DNA from: JBCCMB01 sp039026555
GTDB lineage: Bacteria > Pseudomonadota > Alphaproteobacteria > Caulobacterales > Hyphomonadaceae
Direction of reading: 5' to 3'
DNA length: 5,451 bases
Assembly (NCBI GenBank): GCA_039026555.1
Contig: JBCCMB010000170.1
Coordinates: 1-5,451 of the forward strand
Under the pieces are notes generated by a model that saw nothing but the letters and a program-made list of their open reading frames with translations, made no database searches and was not told the DNA's origin. The position numbers and the translations under genes are program-made. Of the stretch, positions 1-5,001 are shown piece by piece (position 1 is the first letter of the stretch; every line of letters begins with the position of its first letter).

Positions 1-414
1 CGTGATGTGCTCCTCCGCCACCAGCGGATCGCCCAATTCATCCTTTTTATAGCAAAATTCGATGATGGAGCGCGGTAGCGGGTCGCCTTCTTTGAGGCCG
101 AGCCGCTTGGCGATAGACCCAGCCGCGACGTTTCGGCAAATCACCTCAAGCGGGATGATCTCAACCTCGCGGATCAATTGCTCGCGCATATTGAGGCGTT
201 TGAGGAAATGCGTCGGCACGCCAATGCCGCCAAGCCGCACCATGATGAACTCGCTAATGCGGTTGTTCAGCACGCCCTTGCCGTCCAAAACTGCGCGCTT
301 TTCAGCGTTAAACGCGGTGGCGTCGTCTTTAAAATATTGGATCAGGGTTCCCGGCTCGGGACCCTCATACAGGATTTTGGCTTTGCCTTCATAGATTTTA
401 CGGCCGCGCGGCAT
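1..414 (-). CDS. purC: SAICAR synthase PurC (N-terminal 138 residues, truncated by window edge)
   Basis: Phosphoribosylaminoimidazole-succinocarboxamide synthase, a cytoplasmic enzyme that joins aspartate to CAIR using ATP to give SAICAR in de novo purine synthesis. The minus-strand frame reads without a stop from ATG at 414-412 to the window edge; the family is usually about 235-255 residues, so roughly the first 55% is present. Visible: the N-terminal IYEGKAKILYEG segment (residues 7-18, nucleotide-binding side of the fold), FKDDATAFN (28-36), GKGVLNNRISEF (45-56), and the SAICAR synthetase signature IIPLEVICRNVAAGS (86-100). The second family signature lies outside the window. The start is supported by GGGAG (plus 424-428) nine bases upstream and by the family's usual N-terminus. 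It is transcribed away from the zeta gene at 637. Short open frames on the plus strand here are antisense shadows. Identification is very secure. Confidence 0.97.
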   Translation of the reverse strand, partial: MPRGRKIYEGKAKILYEGPEPGTLIQYFKDDATAFNAEKRAVLDGKGVLNNRISEFIMVRLGGIGVPTHFLKRLNMREQLIREVEIIPLEVICRNVAAGSIAKRLGLKEGDPLPRSIIEFCYKKDELGDPLVAEEHIT

Positions 415-636
415 GGCGGTGCACTCCCAAAAGGACCGGGGTCTACCGGACAAGAACGGTCATTCGCGACTCAGCTTCGACGCCGCTCGAAACGCCCCTA
501 TATCACGGCTTTGGAACTTCCAACCTCTGCAAAACACCACAAAACGGTTTTCTTCCGCAGTGGGCCGTTTATATCGAAGCCACGCGCCGAAACAAAGGTG
601 CGCAGCGACGAGCGACATCAAGTGGAGAGATGAGCG
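415..636. promoter_or_regulatory. Divergent purC / zeta intergenic control region
   Basis: This 222-bp gap holds no convincing gene and must carry the promoters of purC (minus) and the zeta gene (plus). Its clearest element is a perfect dyad, TTGGAA-C-TTCCAA, at 511-523, nearly midway between the two starts. On the minus strand, TTGGAA within it could act as a -35 with TATAGG (plus 497-502) as -10, but the 15-base spacer is short. On the plus strand TATATC (570-575) is a possible -10 with no good -35. A loose inverted repeat AAACGG (542-547) / CCGTTT (565-570) surrounds a 17-base loop. Promoter assignments are weak; the dyad itself is directly visible. Confidence 0.45.
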
Positions 637-963
637 ATGAGCAGCTTCGACAAACGCGAAAAAGCCGAAGAGGCGAAATTCGCCACCGACCAAGCTTTTG
701 AATTCAAAGTGCAAGCGCGGCGCAACAAGCTGCTCGGCCTTTGGGCGGCGGAACTCATGGGTTTGACGGGCGCCGACGCTGAGGCCTACGCCAAAGAAGT
801 GATCAAATCCGATTTTGAGGAAGCCGGCGACGACGATGTCTTCCGAAAAGTTCGCGGGGATTTCGACAAGGCGGGCGTCGAGCGCACCGATCATCAAATC
901 AAAACTCAGATGGAAGAGATGCTTAAAGTCGCGCGCGAACAATTGGAAACGGACGCGGGCTAA
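637..963 (+). CDS. DUF1476 protein, F1-ATPase inhibitor zeta subunit (canonical copy)
   Basis: A 108-residue soluble, helix-rich, highly charged protein of the DUF1476 family, the alphaproteobacterial zeta subunit that binds F1 and blocks ATP hydrolysis while allowing synthesis (role known from Paracoccus denitrificans; assigned here by family). Visible family features: N-terminus MSSFDKREKAEEAKFATD (1-18), the region that carries inhibition in characterised members; the core ARRNKLLGLWAAE (27-39); LTGADAEAYAKEV (43-55); and the acidic turn DFEEAGDDDVFRKV (59-72). Length matches the family (about 104-110). The start is set by GGAGAG at 624-629, seven bases before ATG. It lies between purC (divergent) and purB (same strand, 107-base gap). 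No key segment is missing, so it looks like the functional inhibitor. A more divergent paralogue lies at 2932-3243. Confidence 0.93.
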   Translation: MSSFDKREKAEEAKFATDQAFEFKVQARRNKLLGLWAAELMGLTGADAEAYAKEVIKSDFEEAGDDDVFRKVRGDFDKAGVERTDHQIKTQMEEMLKVAREQLETDAG

Positions 964-973
964 GCAGTGCGGA

Positions 974-1038
974 CTTGCTGCGATGCAAGACAACGCGCCG
1001 AGCGCTTGATTGTGAGGGGTGGAGCCGGCTAAAGCCGG
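974..1038 (+). other. zeta-purB spacer with two short hairpins
   Basis: Two small perfect inverted repeats lie between the zeta stop and purB: CTTGC/GCAAG (974-978 / 985-989, 6-base loop) and CCGGC-TAAA-GCCGG (1025-1038). Neither is followed by a T run, so neither looks like a standard intrinsic terminator, and read-through from the zeta gene into purB is possible. The second hairpin coincides with the candidate purB -10 element, so it may be a DNA feature and not an RNA one. Confidence 0.3.
1006..1033 (+). promoter_or_regulatory. Candidate purB promoter
   Basis: TTGATT (1006-1011) followed after 16 bases by GCTAAA (1028-1033), or after 17 bases by the hexamer CTAAAG. The GCTAAA resembles the GCTANA -10 of Caulobacter-type housekeeping promoters. 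It would start transcription near 1040, about 30 bases before the purB ATG. This is a by-eye match only; purB could equally be read from the zeta promoter. Confidence 0.3.
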
Positions 1039-1070
1039 GGCGTTGACGCTTTCCCTGTAAGGACCTCGCC

Positions 1071-2369
1071 ATGATCCCTCGCTACGCCCGCCCAGAAATG
1101 GCGGCCATCTGGACGAATGACGCGAAATACGGCGTGTGGCTGGAGATCGAAACGCTCGCGGCCGAGGCGATGGCCGAATTGGGAGTTATTCCAACCGAAG
1201 CAGCGCAGGCGGCGCGCGAACGCGGCGGGTTTAACGCCGAACGCGTCGATGAGATCGAGCGCGAAGTAAAGCATGACGTTATCGCGTTTCTGACAAGCGT
1301 GGCGGAACATGTCGGCGAAGAGGCGCGCTTTCTCCATAAAGGGATGACGTCATCAGACGTGCTCGACACCTGCCTAGCGGTGCAATTGGTCCGTGCGAGC
1401 GATTTGCTGCTCGCCGGCGTCGATCGTCTGCTCGAGGCGCTGAAGACCCGCGCGTTCGAACACAAGCTGACGCCGACGATCGGACGCAGTCATGGTATCC
1501 ACGCAGAGCCGACCACGTTCGGGGTGAAGCTGGCCGGCTATTACGCCGAAATGGTGCGTAATCGCGCGCGTTTAGAAACCGCCAAAAAGGAGATTGCGAC
1601 ATGCGCGCTCTCGGGCGCGGTCGGCACCTTCGCTAACATTGATCCGCGCGTAGAAGAGAGGGTCGCCGAGCGTTTGGGGCTCATTCCCGAGCCGGTCTCC
1701 ACGCAAGTGATCCCGCGCGACCGACATGCCGCCTTCTTTGCGGCTTTGGGCGTCGTCGCCAGCGGGATTGAGCGCCTCGCAACGGAAATTCGCCATCTTC
1801 AACGAACCGAGGTCTTAGAAGCGGAAGAGTTCTTCTCAGAAGGGCAAAAGGGCTCTTCGGCCATGCCGCATAAGCGCAACCCAGTTCTGACGGAGAATCT
1901 GACAGGTCTTGCACGCTTGGTTCGCTCCGCCGTGACGCCGGCGATGGAGAATGTCGCCTTGTGGCATGAGCGCGATATCTCGCACTCCTCCGTCGAGCGT
2001 GGCATCGGGCCGGACGCGACCATTCATTTGGATTTCGCGCTGCATCGTTTGGCCGGCGTTATCGAAAACCTCGTCGTCTATCCGGACAATATGCTCGCCA
2101 ATCTCAATCGCCTTGGCGGGTTGCATAACTCCCAGCGCGTGCTGCTGGCGCTGGTCGAAGCGGGCGCGAGCCGCGAGAGCGCCTACGCCATGGTCCAGCG
2201 CAACGCCATGAAGACGTGGCGCGGGGAGGGGCCGTTTATTGATCACCTGAAGGCTGATGAGGACGTAACGGCGAAGCTCTCAGATACTCAGATCGAAAGC
2301 TTGTTCGACCTCGATTACCATTTCAAGCAAGTCGACACGACGTTTCAGCGTGTATTCGGTGCCGTTTGA
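1071..2369 (+). CDS. purB: Adenylosuccinate lyase PurB
   Basis: Cytoplasmic lyase of the fumarase/aspartase superfamily that acts twice in purine synthesis: SAICAR to AICAR + fumarate, and adenylosuccinate to AMP + fumarate. The 432-residue length is normal for the bacterial homotetrameric form. Visible active-site regions: KHDV with His68; TSSD (93-96); GRSHGIHAEPTTFG (138-151) with His141, the conserved catalytic histidine; and the flexible signature loop GSSAMPHKRNP (261-271) with its catalytic serine. WHERDISHSSVER (298-310) and LGGLHNSQRVLLAL (348-361) are also typical. The start is supported by AAGGA at 1059-1063, seven bases upstream. PurC, encoded at the left edge, makes the SAICAR that this enzyme uses. 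No frameshift or missing residue is seen. Confidence 0.98.
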   Translation: MIPRYARPEMAAIWTNDAKYGVWLEIETLAAEAMAELGVIPTEAAQAARERGGFNAERVDEIEREVKHDVIAFLTSVAEHVGEEARFLHKGMTSSDVLDTCLAVQLVRASDLLLAGVDRLLEALKTRAFEHKLTPTIGRSHGIHAEPTTFGVKLAGYYAEMVRNRARLETAKKEIATCALSGAVGTFANIDPRVEERVAERLGLIPEPVSTQVIPRDRHAAFFAALGVVASGIERLATEIRHLQRTEVLEAEEFFSEGQKGSSAMPHKRNPVLTENLTGLARLVRSAVTPAMENVALWHERDISHSSVERGIGPDATIHLDFALHRLAGVIENLVVYPDNMLANLNRLGGLHNSQRVLLALVEAGASRESAYAMVQRNAMKTWRGEGPFIDHLKADEDVTAKLSDTQIESLFDLDYHFKQVDTTFQRVFGAV

Positions 2370-2405
2370 GGAAGGAGCCGGAACGAGGGGACGAAATCGC
2401 CCGCT

Positions 2406-2494
2406 CAAGCCTTAAATAAGCTCACGCAAGCGTGAGGGCTTGTGAAGCGATCGTAGGGCGCACGACGGCCCGGTTAGCGCAATACTGCGGCTAA
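2406..2494 (+). other. Hairpin-rich gap between purB and the thioredoxin-like gene
   Basis: Three consecutive inverted repeats fill most of this 148-base gap. First, CTCACG-CAAG-CGTGAG (2421-2436), enclosed by CAAGCC/GGCTTG (2406-2411 / 2437-2442) with a 9-base AT-rich bulge on the 5' side. Second, GGGC/GCCC (2456-2459 / 2468-2471). Third, TTAGCGCA/TGCgGCTAA (2474-2481 / 2486-2494) with a single bulged G and a 4-base loop. None has a T run. The first could end purB transcription without a U tract or act as a 3'-end barrier; together they could be a structured leader for the downstream gene. I recognise no known riboswitch class. Confidence 0.4.
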
Positions 2495-2495
2495 A
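2474..2495 (+). promoter_or_regulatory. Candidate promoter of the thioredoxin-like gene
   Basis: GCTAAA (2490-2495) resembles the Caulobacter-type -10 core; TTAGCG (2474-2479), ten bases upstream, is a poor match to the TTGACG -35. Initiation would fall near 2502, just ahead of the ribosome binding site. It overlaps the third inverted repeat, so the two readings compete: if this is the promoter, that hairpin is not in the transcript. Confidence 0.25.
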
Positions 2496-2505
2496 CACCA
2501 GCTTG

Positions 2506-2510
2506 AAGGG
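2506..2510 (+). promoter_or_regulatory. Ribosome binding site deciding the thioredoxin-like start
   Basis: AAGGG lies seven bases before ATG 2518. A TTG at 2503 in the same frame is open but would place this site inside the coding region and spoil the signal peptide's N-terminus, so ATG 2518 is preferred. Confidence 0.7.
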
Positions 2511-2517
2511 TCTATTT

Positions 2518-2922
2518 ATGCGTTCATTGCTCGCCGCCGCAGCGGTTGTCATCGCTCCATTCGCCGCAACAGCACAGGCAGTCGCGGAAGACGCCTCGCT
2601 CGCCGCCGTTCTTGTCTATGCGGATTGGTGCGGATCCTGCCAAACTCTCGATCCCAAAGTGAACGCGGTCAAAGACGCTGGCGTCGACGGCGTCGAATTC
2701 GTGACCTTGGACTACACCGCTAAGGACGCTGAGGCTTTCTATGCTGCAGCGGACGAAGCCGGCGTGGATGGCGCCGTGCGCGCTTGGCTCGGCGAGACTG
2801 TGAAAACGGGTCAATTGCTGCTTGTCGACCTCGACGACGCACGCGTCATCGGCAAGGTCGACAAAACCATGTCGGAAGCTGAAATCGCAGGCGCGCTCAA
2901 AGCCGCGGCGGCCGCCGCCTAG
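2518..2922 (+). CDS. Exported thioredoxin-fold protein with WCGSC motif
   Basis: A 134-residue protein with a likely Sec signal peptide (Met-Arg-Ser, hydrophobic Leu/Ala/Val stretch at 4-19, AQA or AVA cleavage near 21-23), so probably periplasmic. The mature part begins almost at once with a thioredoxin core: AAVLVYADWCGSCQTLDP (29-46) with Cys38 and Cys41 as the redox pair, then EFVTLDYT (60-67) as the second beta strand. Residues 97-114, TGQLLLVDLDDARVIGKV, match the thioredoxin strands after the usual cis-proline, but Gly98 stands where that proline is expected. The C-terminus is poly-alanine. It is smaller than a typical DsbE/TlpA protein and has no membrane anchor beyond the signal. It could reduce or oxidise envelope thiols; substrate unknown. 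It stands alone on this strand, converging with the gene at 2932. Fold is confident, function is not. Confidence 0.85.
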   Translation: MRSLLAAAAVVIAPFAATAQAVAEDASLAAVLVYADWCGSCQTLDPKVNAVKDAGVDGVEFVTLDYTAKDAEAFYAAADEAGVDGAVRAWLGETVKTGQLLLVDLDDARVIGKVDKTMSEAEIAGALKAAAAAA

Positions 2923-2931
2923 GCGATCGAC

Positions 2932-3243
2932 TTAAAGCGTCGCGATGGTCGCGCGCGCCTCGTCCAGGAACATGTCGTATTGGAGACGGAGCGCGCGATC
3001 GCCCGGCGCAAAACCGGCGCTTCTCATGTCGGCGCGAACCCGCTCGACAGGATCGCCCGCCAGGACGCCGGCGCGGACCAAATCTTCCGCGTAACAAACG
3101 GCGGTTTCGCCCTCTTGTCCCATCAACTCTGCGGCCCAGACGCCGAGCATTTTGGCGCCCATCGCGCGGGCGCGAAATTCTAACGCTTGGTGGTAGACCA
3201 ATTGTGTTTCGCCGGCTTGGCGCCGTTCTTCAAATCCGCGCAT
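2932..3243 (-). CDS. Divergent DUF1476 paralogue (zeta-like protein)
   Basis: A 103-residue protein recognisable as a second DUF1476 member by comparison with the gene at 637-963. Aligned without gaps by eye, 24 of the first 52 residues are identical, centred on GAKMLGVWAAELMG (29-42) against RNKLLGLWAAELMG; a further ungapped 32-residue stretch (69-100, starting VRADMRSAG) has about 10 identities. The N-terminal segment, inhibitory in characterised zeta proteins, is changed: the AKFA motif is gone and ARRNK became AMGAK. It may therefore bind F1 differently, bind something else, or have lost inhibition; the function is unknown. ATG 3243 is chosen because it aligns with the paralogue's Met1 and has GGAAGG five bases upstream. 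It lies downstream of the MFS gene on the same strand (105-base gap), so shared transcription is possible. Its stop is 9 bp from the convergent thioredoxin-like stop. Confidence 0.82.
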   Translation of the reverse strand: MRGFEERRQAGETQLVYHQALEFRARAMGAKMLGVWAAELMGQEGETAVCYAEDLVRAGVLAGDPVERVRADMRSAGFAPGDRALRLQYDMFLDEARATIATL

Positions 3244-3248
3244 GGCAA

Positions 3249-3254
3249 CCTTCC
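3249..3254 (-). promoter_or_regulatory. Ribosome binding site deciding the zeta-like start
   Basis: GGAAGG on the minus strand, five bases before ATG 3243. The in-frame ATG pair further upstream (3300, 3297) has no such site and would add 19 residues absent from the paralogue. Confidence 0.7.
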
Positions 3255-3348
3255 ATCTAGCCCAGTAGATGCGAAGATACCGCGAAGCTTTTGACATCAT
3301 GTGGAGATCGTTCGCGAAATCCGCGGGTCCGAAGCTAGACTTTGGTAA

Positions 3349-4740
3349 TTATGCGGCGACCATGTCTTTCTGCAAAGTCCGGCCCGCCAGCATGTAGTGC
3401 ACGCCGGCCCATAGATAGATCAGCACAGTGATCGACGCGGCGAGTCTTAATCCGTCTGCGCTGGCTTGGCTGCACAGCGCGTCTTGGTCGGCGGTGAGGC
3501 CTTCTGCGCTGCATGCGCCGACGGTTAGGTCTGAGCCGCTTAAGCTCATATTAGCGATGATGTCGCTCAGCACGCCGATAAAGATCGGACCGCCGCCATA
3601 GCCGATAAGGTTTACAATAAAGAGCAGGATAGCAATCGCCGTGGCTCGCATGCGCGCATCCACCACGCCTTGGCCGATCGCATACATCGGACCCAGATAG
3701 AAATAATGCGTCAGCGCCGCGACCATCAAAAATAGCGTCGAGATCACGATGCTCGACGCGTTGAAGCCGATAATGTAAGCGGGCGTCGCGATGACGAAGC
3801 CGAGCGCCGGCAGCCAAGCCAGTACGTTTTTGTGCTTCGCGACAAGGCGCTCTGCGAGGAAGCCGCTGAGATAAGTGCCGATCGCGCCGAAGGTTAGAAT
3901 GAACACGCCGGCCAGCAGGATGGCGTCGGACAATCCTAGTTCATGGGTGCGTACGAAGAACGACACGGTGAAGTTCGACAATGCATAGCCGACAAAAGAA
4001 GCGAGCGTGGCGCCGGCCACCATGTGCCAGAACGTCGGTTTGCCGGAGAGCGTTTTCAGCGCCTCGCTGAAGCTCGCCTTCTCGCGCGATGTTCCGGGAG
4101 GATCGGTGTAGCCGCGCGGCGGCTCTTTGATGGTCAATTTCGCGATAATCGCGACCAGAATACCGGGGGCGCCTACCGCGTAGAACACAGCGCGCCATGA
4201 GAATTGGTCGATCAAAAGGGCGGCGAAAAGACCCGCGCAGACGCCGCCGATTGTGATGCCCATTGCATAGATCGACAACGCGGCCGCACGGCTGGAGGGT
4301 TTGAAATAATCGGCGATAAGCGAATTGGCTGGCGGCGTGCAGCCGGCTTCGCCGATGGATACGCCGACGCGAAACGCCGCCAACATCCAGAACGTCGTGG
4401 CCGCGCCGCAAAGGGCCGTCATCAAACTCCAGACAAATACTGACACCGCGATAATCGTGACGCGGTTCGCGCGCTCCGCGAGACGAGCGATCGGGATGCC
4501 CAAAGCCGTATACAAAATCGCGAATGCAGGGCCCCCAAGAAGGCCCAGCATTGTGTCTGAAAGCCCGAATTCAAGCTTGATAGGCTCCGCCACAAGCCCG
4601 ATCAAAATCCGGTCGATAAAGTTGAAGGTATAGATCACCAACAACGCGCCGAGCACATAGGCTCTGTAGCCTTGGCTTCCGAAGCCCGCTGCACCGCCAA
4701 TAGGTGCGGCGGATGCGGTTGGGGCGGCGGCGTCTGTCAT
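3349..4740 (-). CDS. Spinster-like major facilitator superfamily transporter
   Basis: A 463-residue inner-membrane protein with about twelve hydrophobic segments: roughly 27-46, 63-82, 94-112, 116-135, 153-177, 183-203, then after a cytoplasmic loop 239-262, 271-296, 306-325, 329-350, 364-396 and 431-452. Spinster-type bacterial MFS hallmarks are visible: NFIDRILIGLVAEPIK (40-55) with the TM1 Asp-Arg pair, GLSDTMLGLLGGPAFA (59-74), the loop motif GIPIARLAERANR (81-93), and GEAGCTPPANSLIADYF (130-146). The TM2-TM3 loop has Glu89 where the MFS motif usually has Asp. A loop before TM12, probably periplasmic, holds two cysteines (Cys410, Cys423). Substrate cannot be read from sequence; eukaryotic Spinster proteins move lipids, but bacterial members are largely unassigned. 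ATG 4740 is chosen over an open frame reaching 4887: it has GGGAGAG just upstream, and the extension is Arg/Lys-rich. It diverges from sdhB and precedes the zeta-like gene. Confidence 0.93.
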   Translation of the reverse strand: MTDAAAPTASAAPIGGAAGFGSQGYRAYVLGALLVIYTFNFIDRILIGLVAEPIKLEFGLSDTMLGLLGGPAFAILYTALGIPIARLAERANRVTIIAVSVFVWSLMTALCGAATTFWMLAAFRVGVSIGEAGCTPPANSLIADYFKPSSRAAALSIYAMGITIGGVCAGLFAALLIDQFSWRAVFYAVGAPGILVAIIAKLTIKEPPRGYTDPPGTSREKASFSEALKTLSGKPTFWHMVAGATLASFVGYALSNFTVSFFVRTHELGLSDAILLAGVFILTFGAIGTYLSGFLAERLVAKHKNVLAWLPALGFVIATPAYIIGFNASSIVISTLFLMVAALTHYFYLGPMYAIGQGVVDARMRATAIAILLFIVNLIGYGGGPIFIGVLSDIIANMSLSGSDLTVGACSAEGLTADQDALCSQASADGLRLAASITVLIYLWAGVHYMLAGRTLQKDMVAA

Positions 4741-4744
4741 ACAT

Positions 4745-4751
4745 CTCTCCC
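4745..4751 (-). promoter_or_regulatory. Ribosome binding site deciding the MFS transporter start
   Basis: GGGAGAG on the minus strand, four bases before ATG 4740 (core GGAG spaced six bases). It fixes this start against the longer open frame from 4887. Confidence 0.75.
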
Positions 4752-4809
4752 AGCGCCGTCGTTTCGCCCGTTTTACGGGGTGCGGCATTTTGATCTTATT
4801 TGAGGGAAA

Positions 4810-4835
4810 CCTAGCCCGCCGTAAGGGAAGCGCAA
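4810..4835 (-). promoter_or_regulatory. Candidate promoter of the MFS transporter
   Basis: Minus-strand TTGCGC (plus 4830-4835) and GCTAGG (plus 4810-4815) separated by 14 bases, close to the Caulobacter-type TTGACG-N10-14-GCTANA pattern. Initiation near 4803 would leave the upstream in-frame ATG at 4887 out of the transcript, agreeing with the start at 4740. Between it and the start lies a small CCCGT/ACGGG hairpin (4767-4779). By-eye match only. Confidence 0.35.
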
Positions 4836-4893
4836 CAAAAACTCGTTCAAATGCCGAATTGACGTAACGGCCGGCATACTGCGACAACGCGCC

Positions 4894-4926
4894 CCAAGGC
4901 TGGACGCGGCTTGGTGGTCGACCAAG
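4894..4926. repeat. Alternating CCAAG / CTTGG / CCAAG inverted repeats
   Basis: Three copies of one pentamer in alternating orientation: CCAAG (4894-4898), CTTGG (4910-4914) and CCAAG (4922-4926). The last two form the perfect dyad CTTGGT-GGTCG-ACCAAG (4910-4926). The middle copy can pair with either neighbour, but not both. It may be a regulator binding site between the divergent MFS and sdhB genes, or mutually exclusive RNA hairpins if transcribed. The repeats are directly visible; the role is inference. Confidence 0.45.
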
Positions 4927-4927
4927 T

Positions 4928-4991
4928 TTAAGTTCAGCCTATGTTTTTTAATAAACGCCGCTACAGTGCGCGCGATTTGAACGACTTAAGG
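4928..4991 (+). promoter_or_regulatory. sdhB upstream region: possible -10 and pairing over the ribosome binding site
   Basis: GCTACA (4960-4965) is a possible Caulobacter-type -10, 42 bases before the sdhB start, but no fair -35 precedes it at the usual distance. TTAAGTTCA (4928-4936) is complementary to TGAAC (4978-4982) plus TTAA (4986-4989), with a GAC bulge; the second arm overlaps AAGG (4988-4991), the likely ribosome binding site. If transcription started upstream of 4928, this pairing could limit translation; if it starts after 4960, the pairing is irrelevant. Confidence 0.25.
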
Positions 4992-5001
4992 TAGACGCGA
5001 T

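Noticed and set aside
178..633. 151-codon plus-strand open frame running antisense to purC and into the intergenic region
   Set aside because: More than half overlaps the secure purC coding region on the other strand; no ribosome binding site, and its translation looks like a shadow with no recognisable domain.
460..993. 177-codon minus-strand open frame opposite the zeta gene
   Set aside because: Fully antisense to the canonical DUF1476 gene and its promoter region; typical shadow frame in GC-rich DNA.
1043..1048. TTGACG just upstream of purB, a perfect Caulobacter-type -35
   Set aside because: Too close to the start: any matching -10 would fall at or inside the ribosome binding site, and none is present.
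1836..2246. 136-codon minus-strand open frame inside purB
   Set aside because: Antisense to the catalytic core of purB, which is intact; no independent support.
2905..2918. 14-bp perfect palindrome GCGGCGGCCGCCGC at the end of the thioredoxin-like gene
   Set aside because: Explained by alanine codons (GCG/GCC) of the poly-Ala tail; no T run follows, so it is not a convincing terminator.
3244..3300. Longer start for the zeta-like gene at ATG 3300
   Set aside because: No ribosome binding site, and the extra 19 residues have no counterpart in the paralogue, whose Met1 aligns with ATG 3243.
3941..4411. 156-codon minus-strand frame overlapping the MFS gene in another frame
   Set aside because: Arg-rich out-of-frame reading of a well-supported membrane protein gene.
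4741..4887. N-terminal extension of the MFS transporter from ATG 4887
   Set aside because: No ribosome binding site near it, Arg/Lys-rich and unlike the family, and it contains the candidate promoter; ATG 4740 has a strong site.
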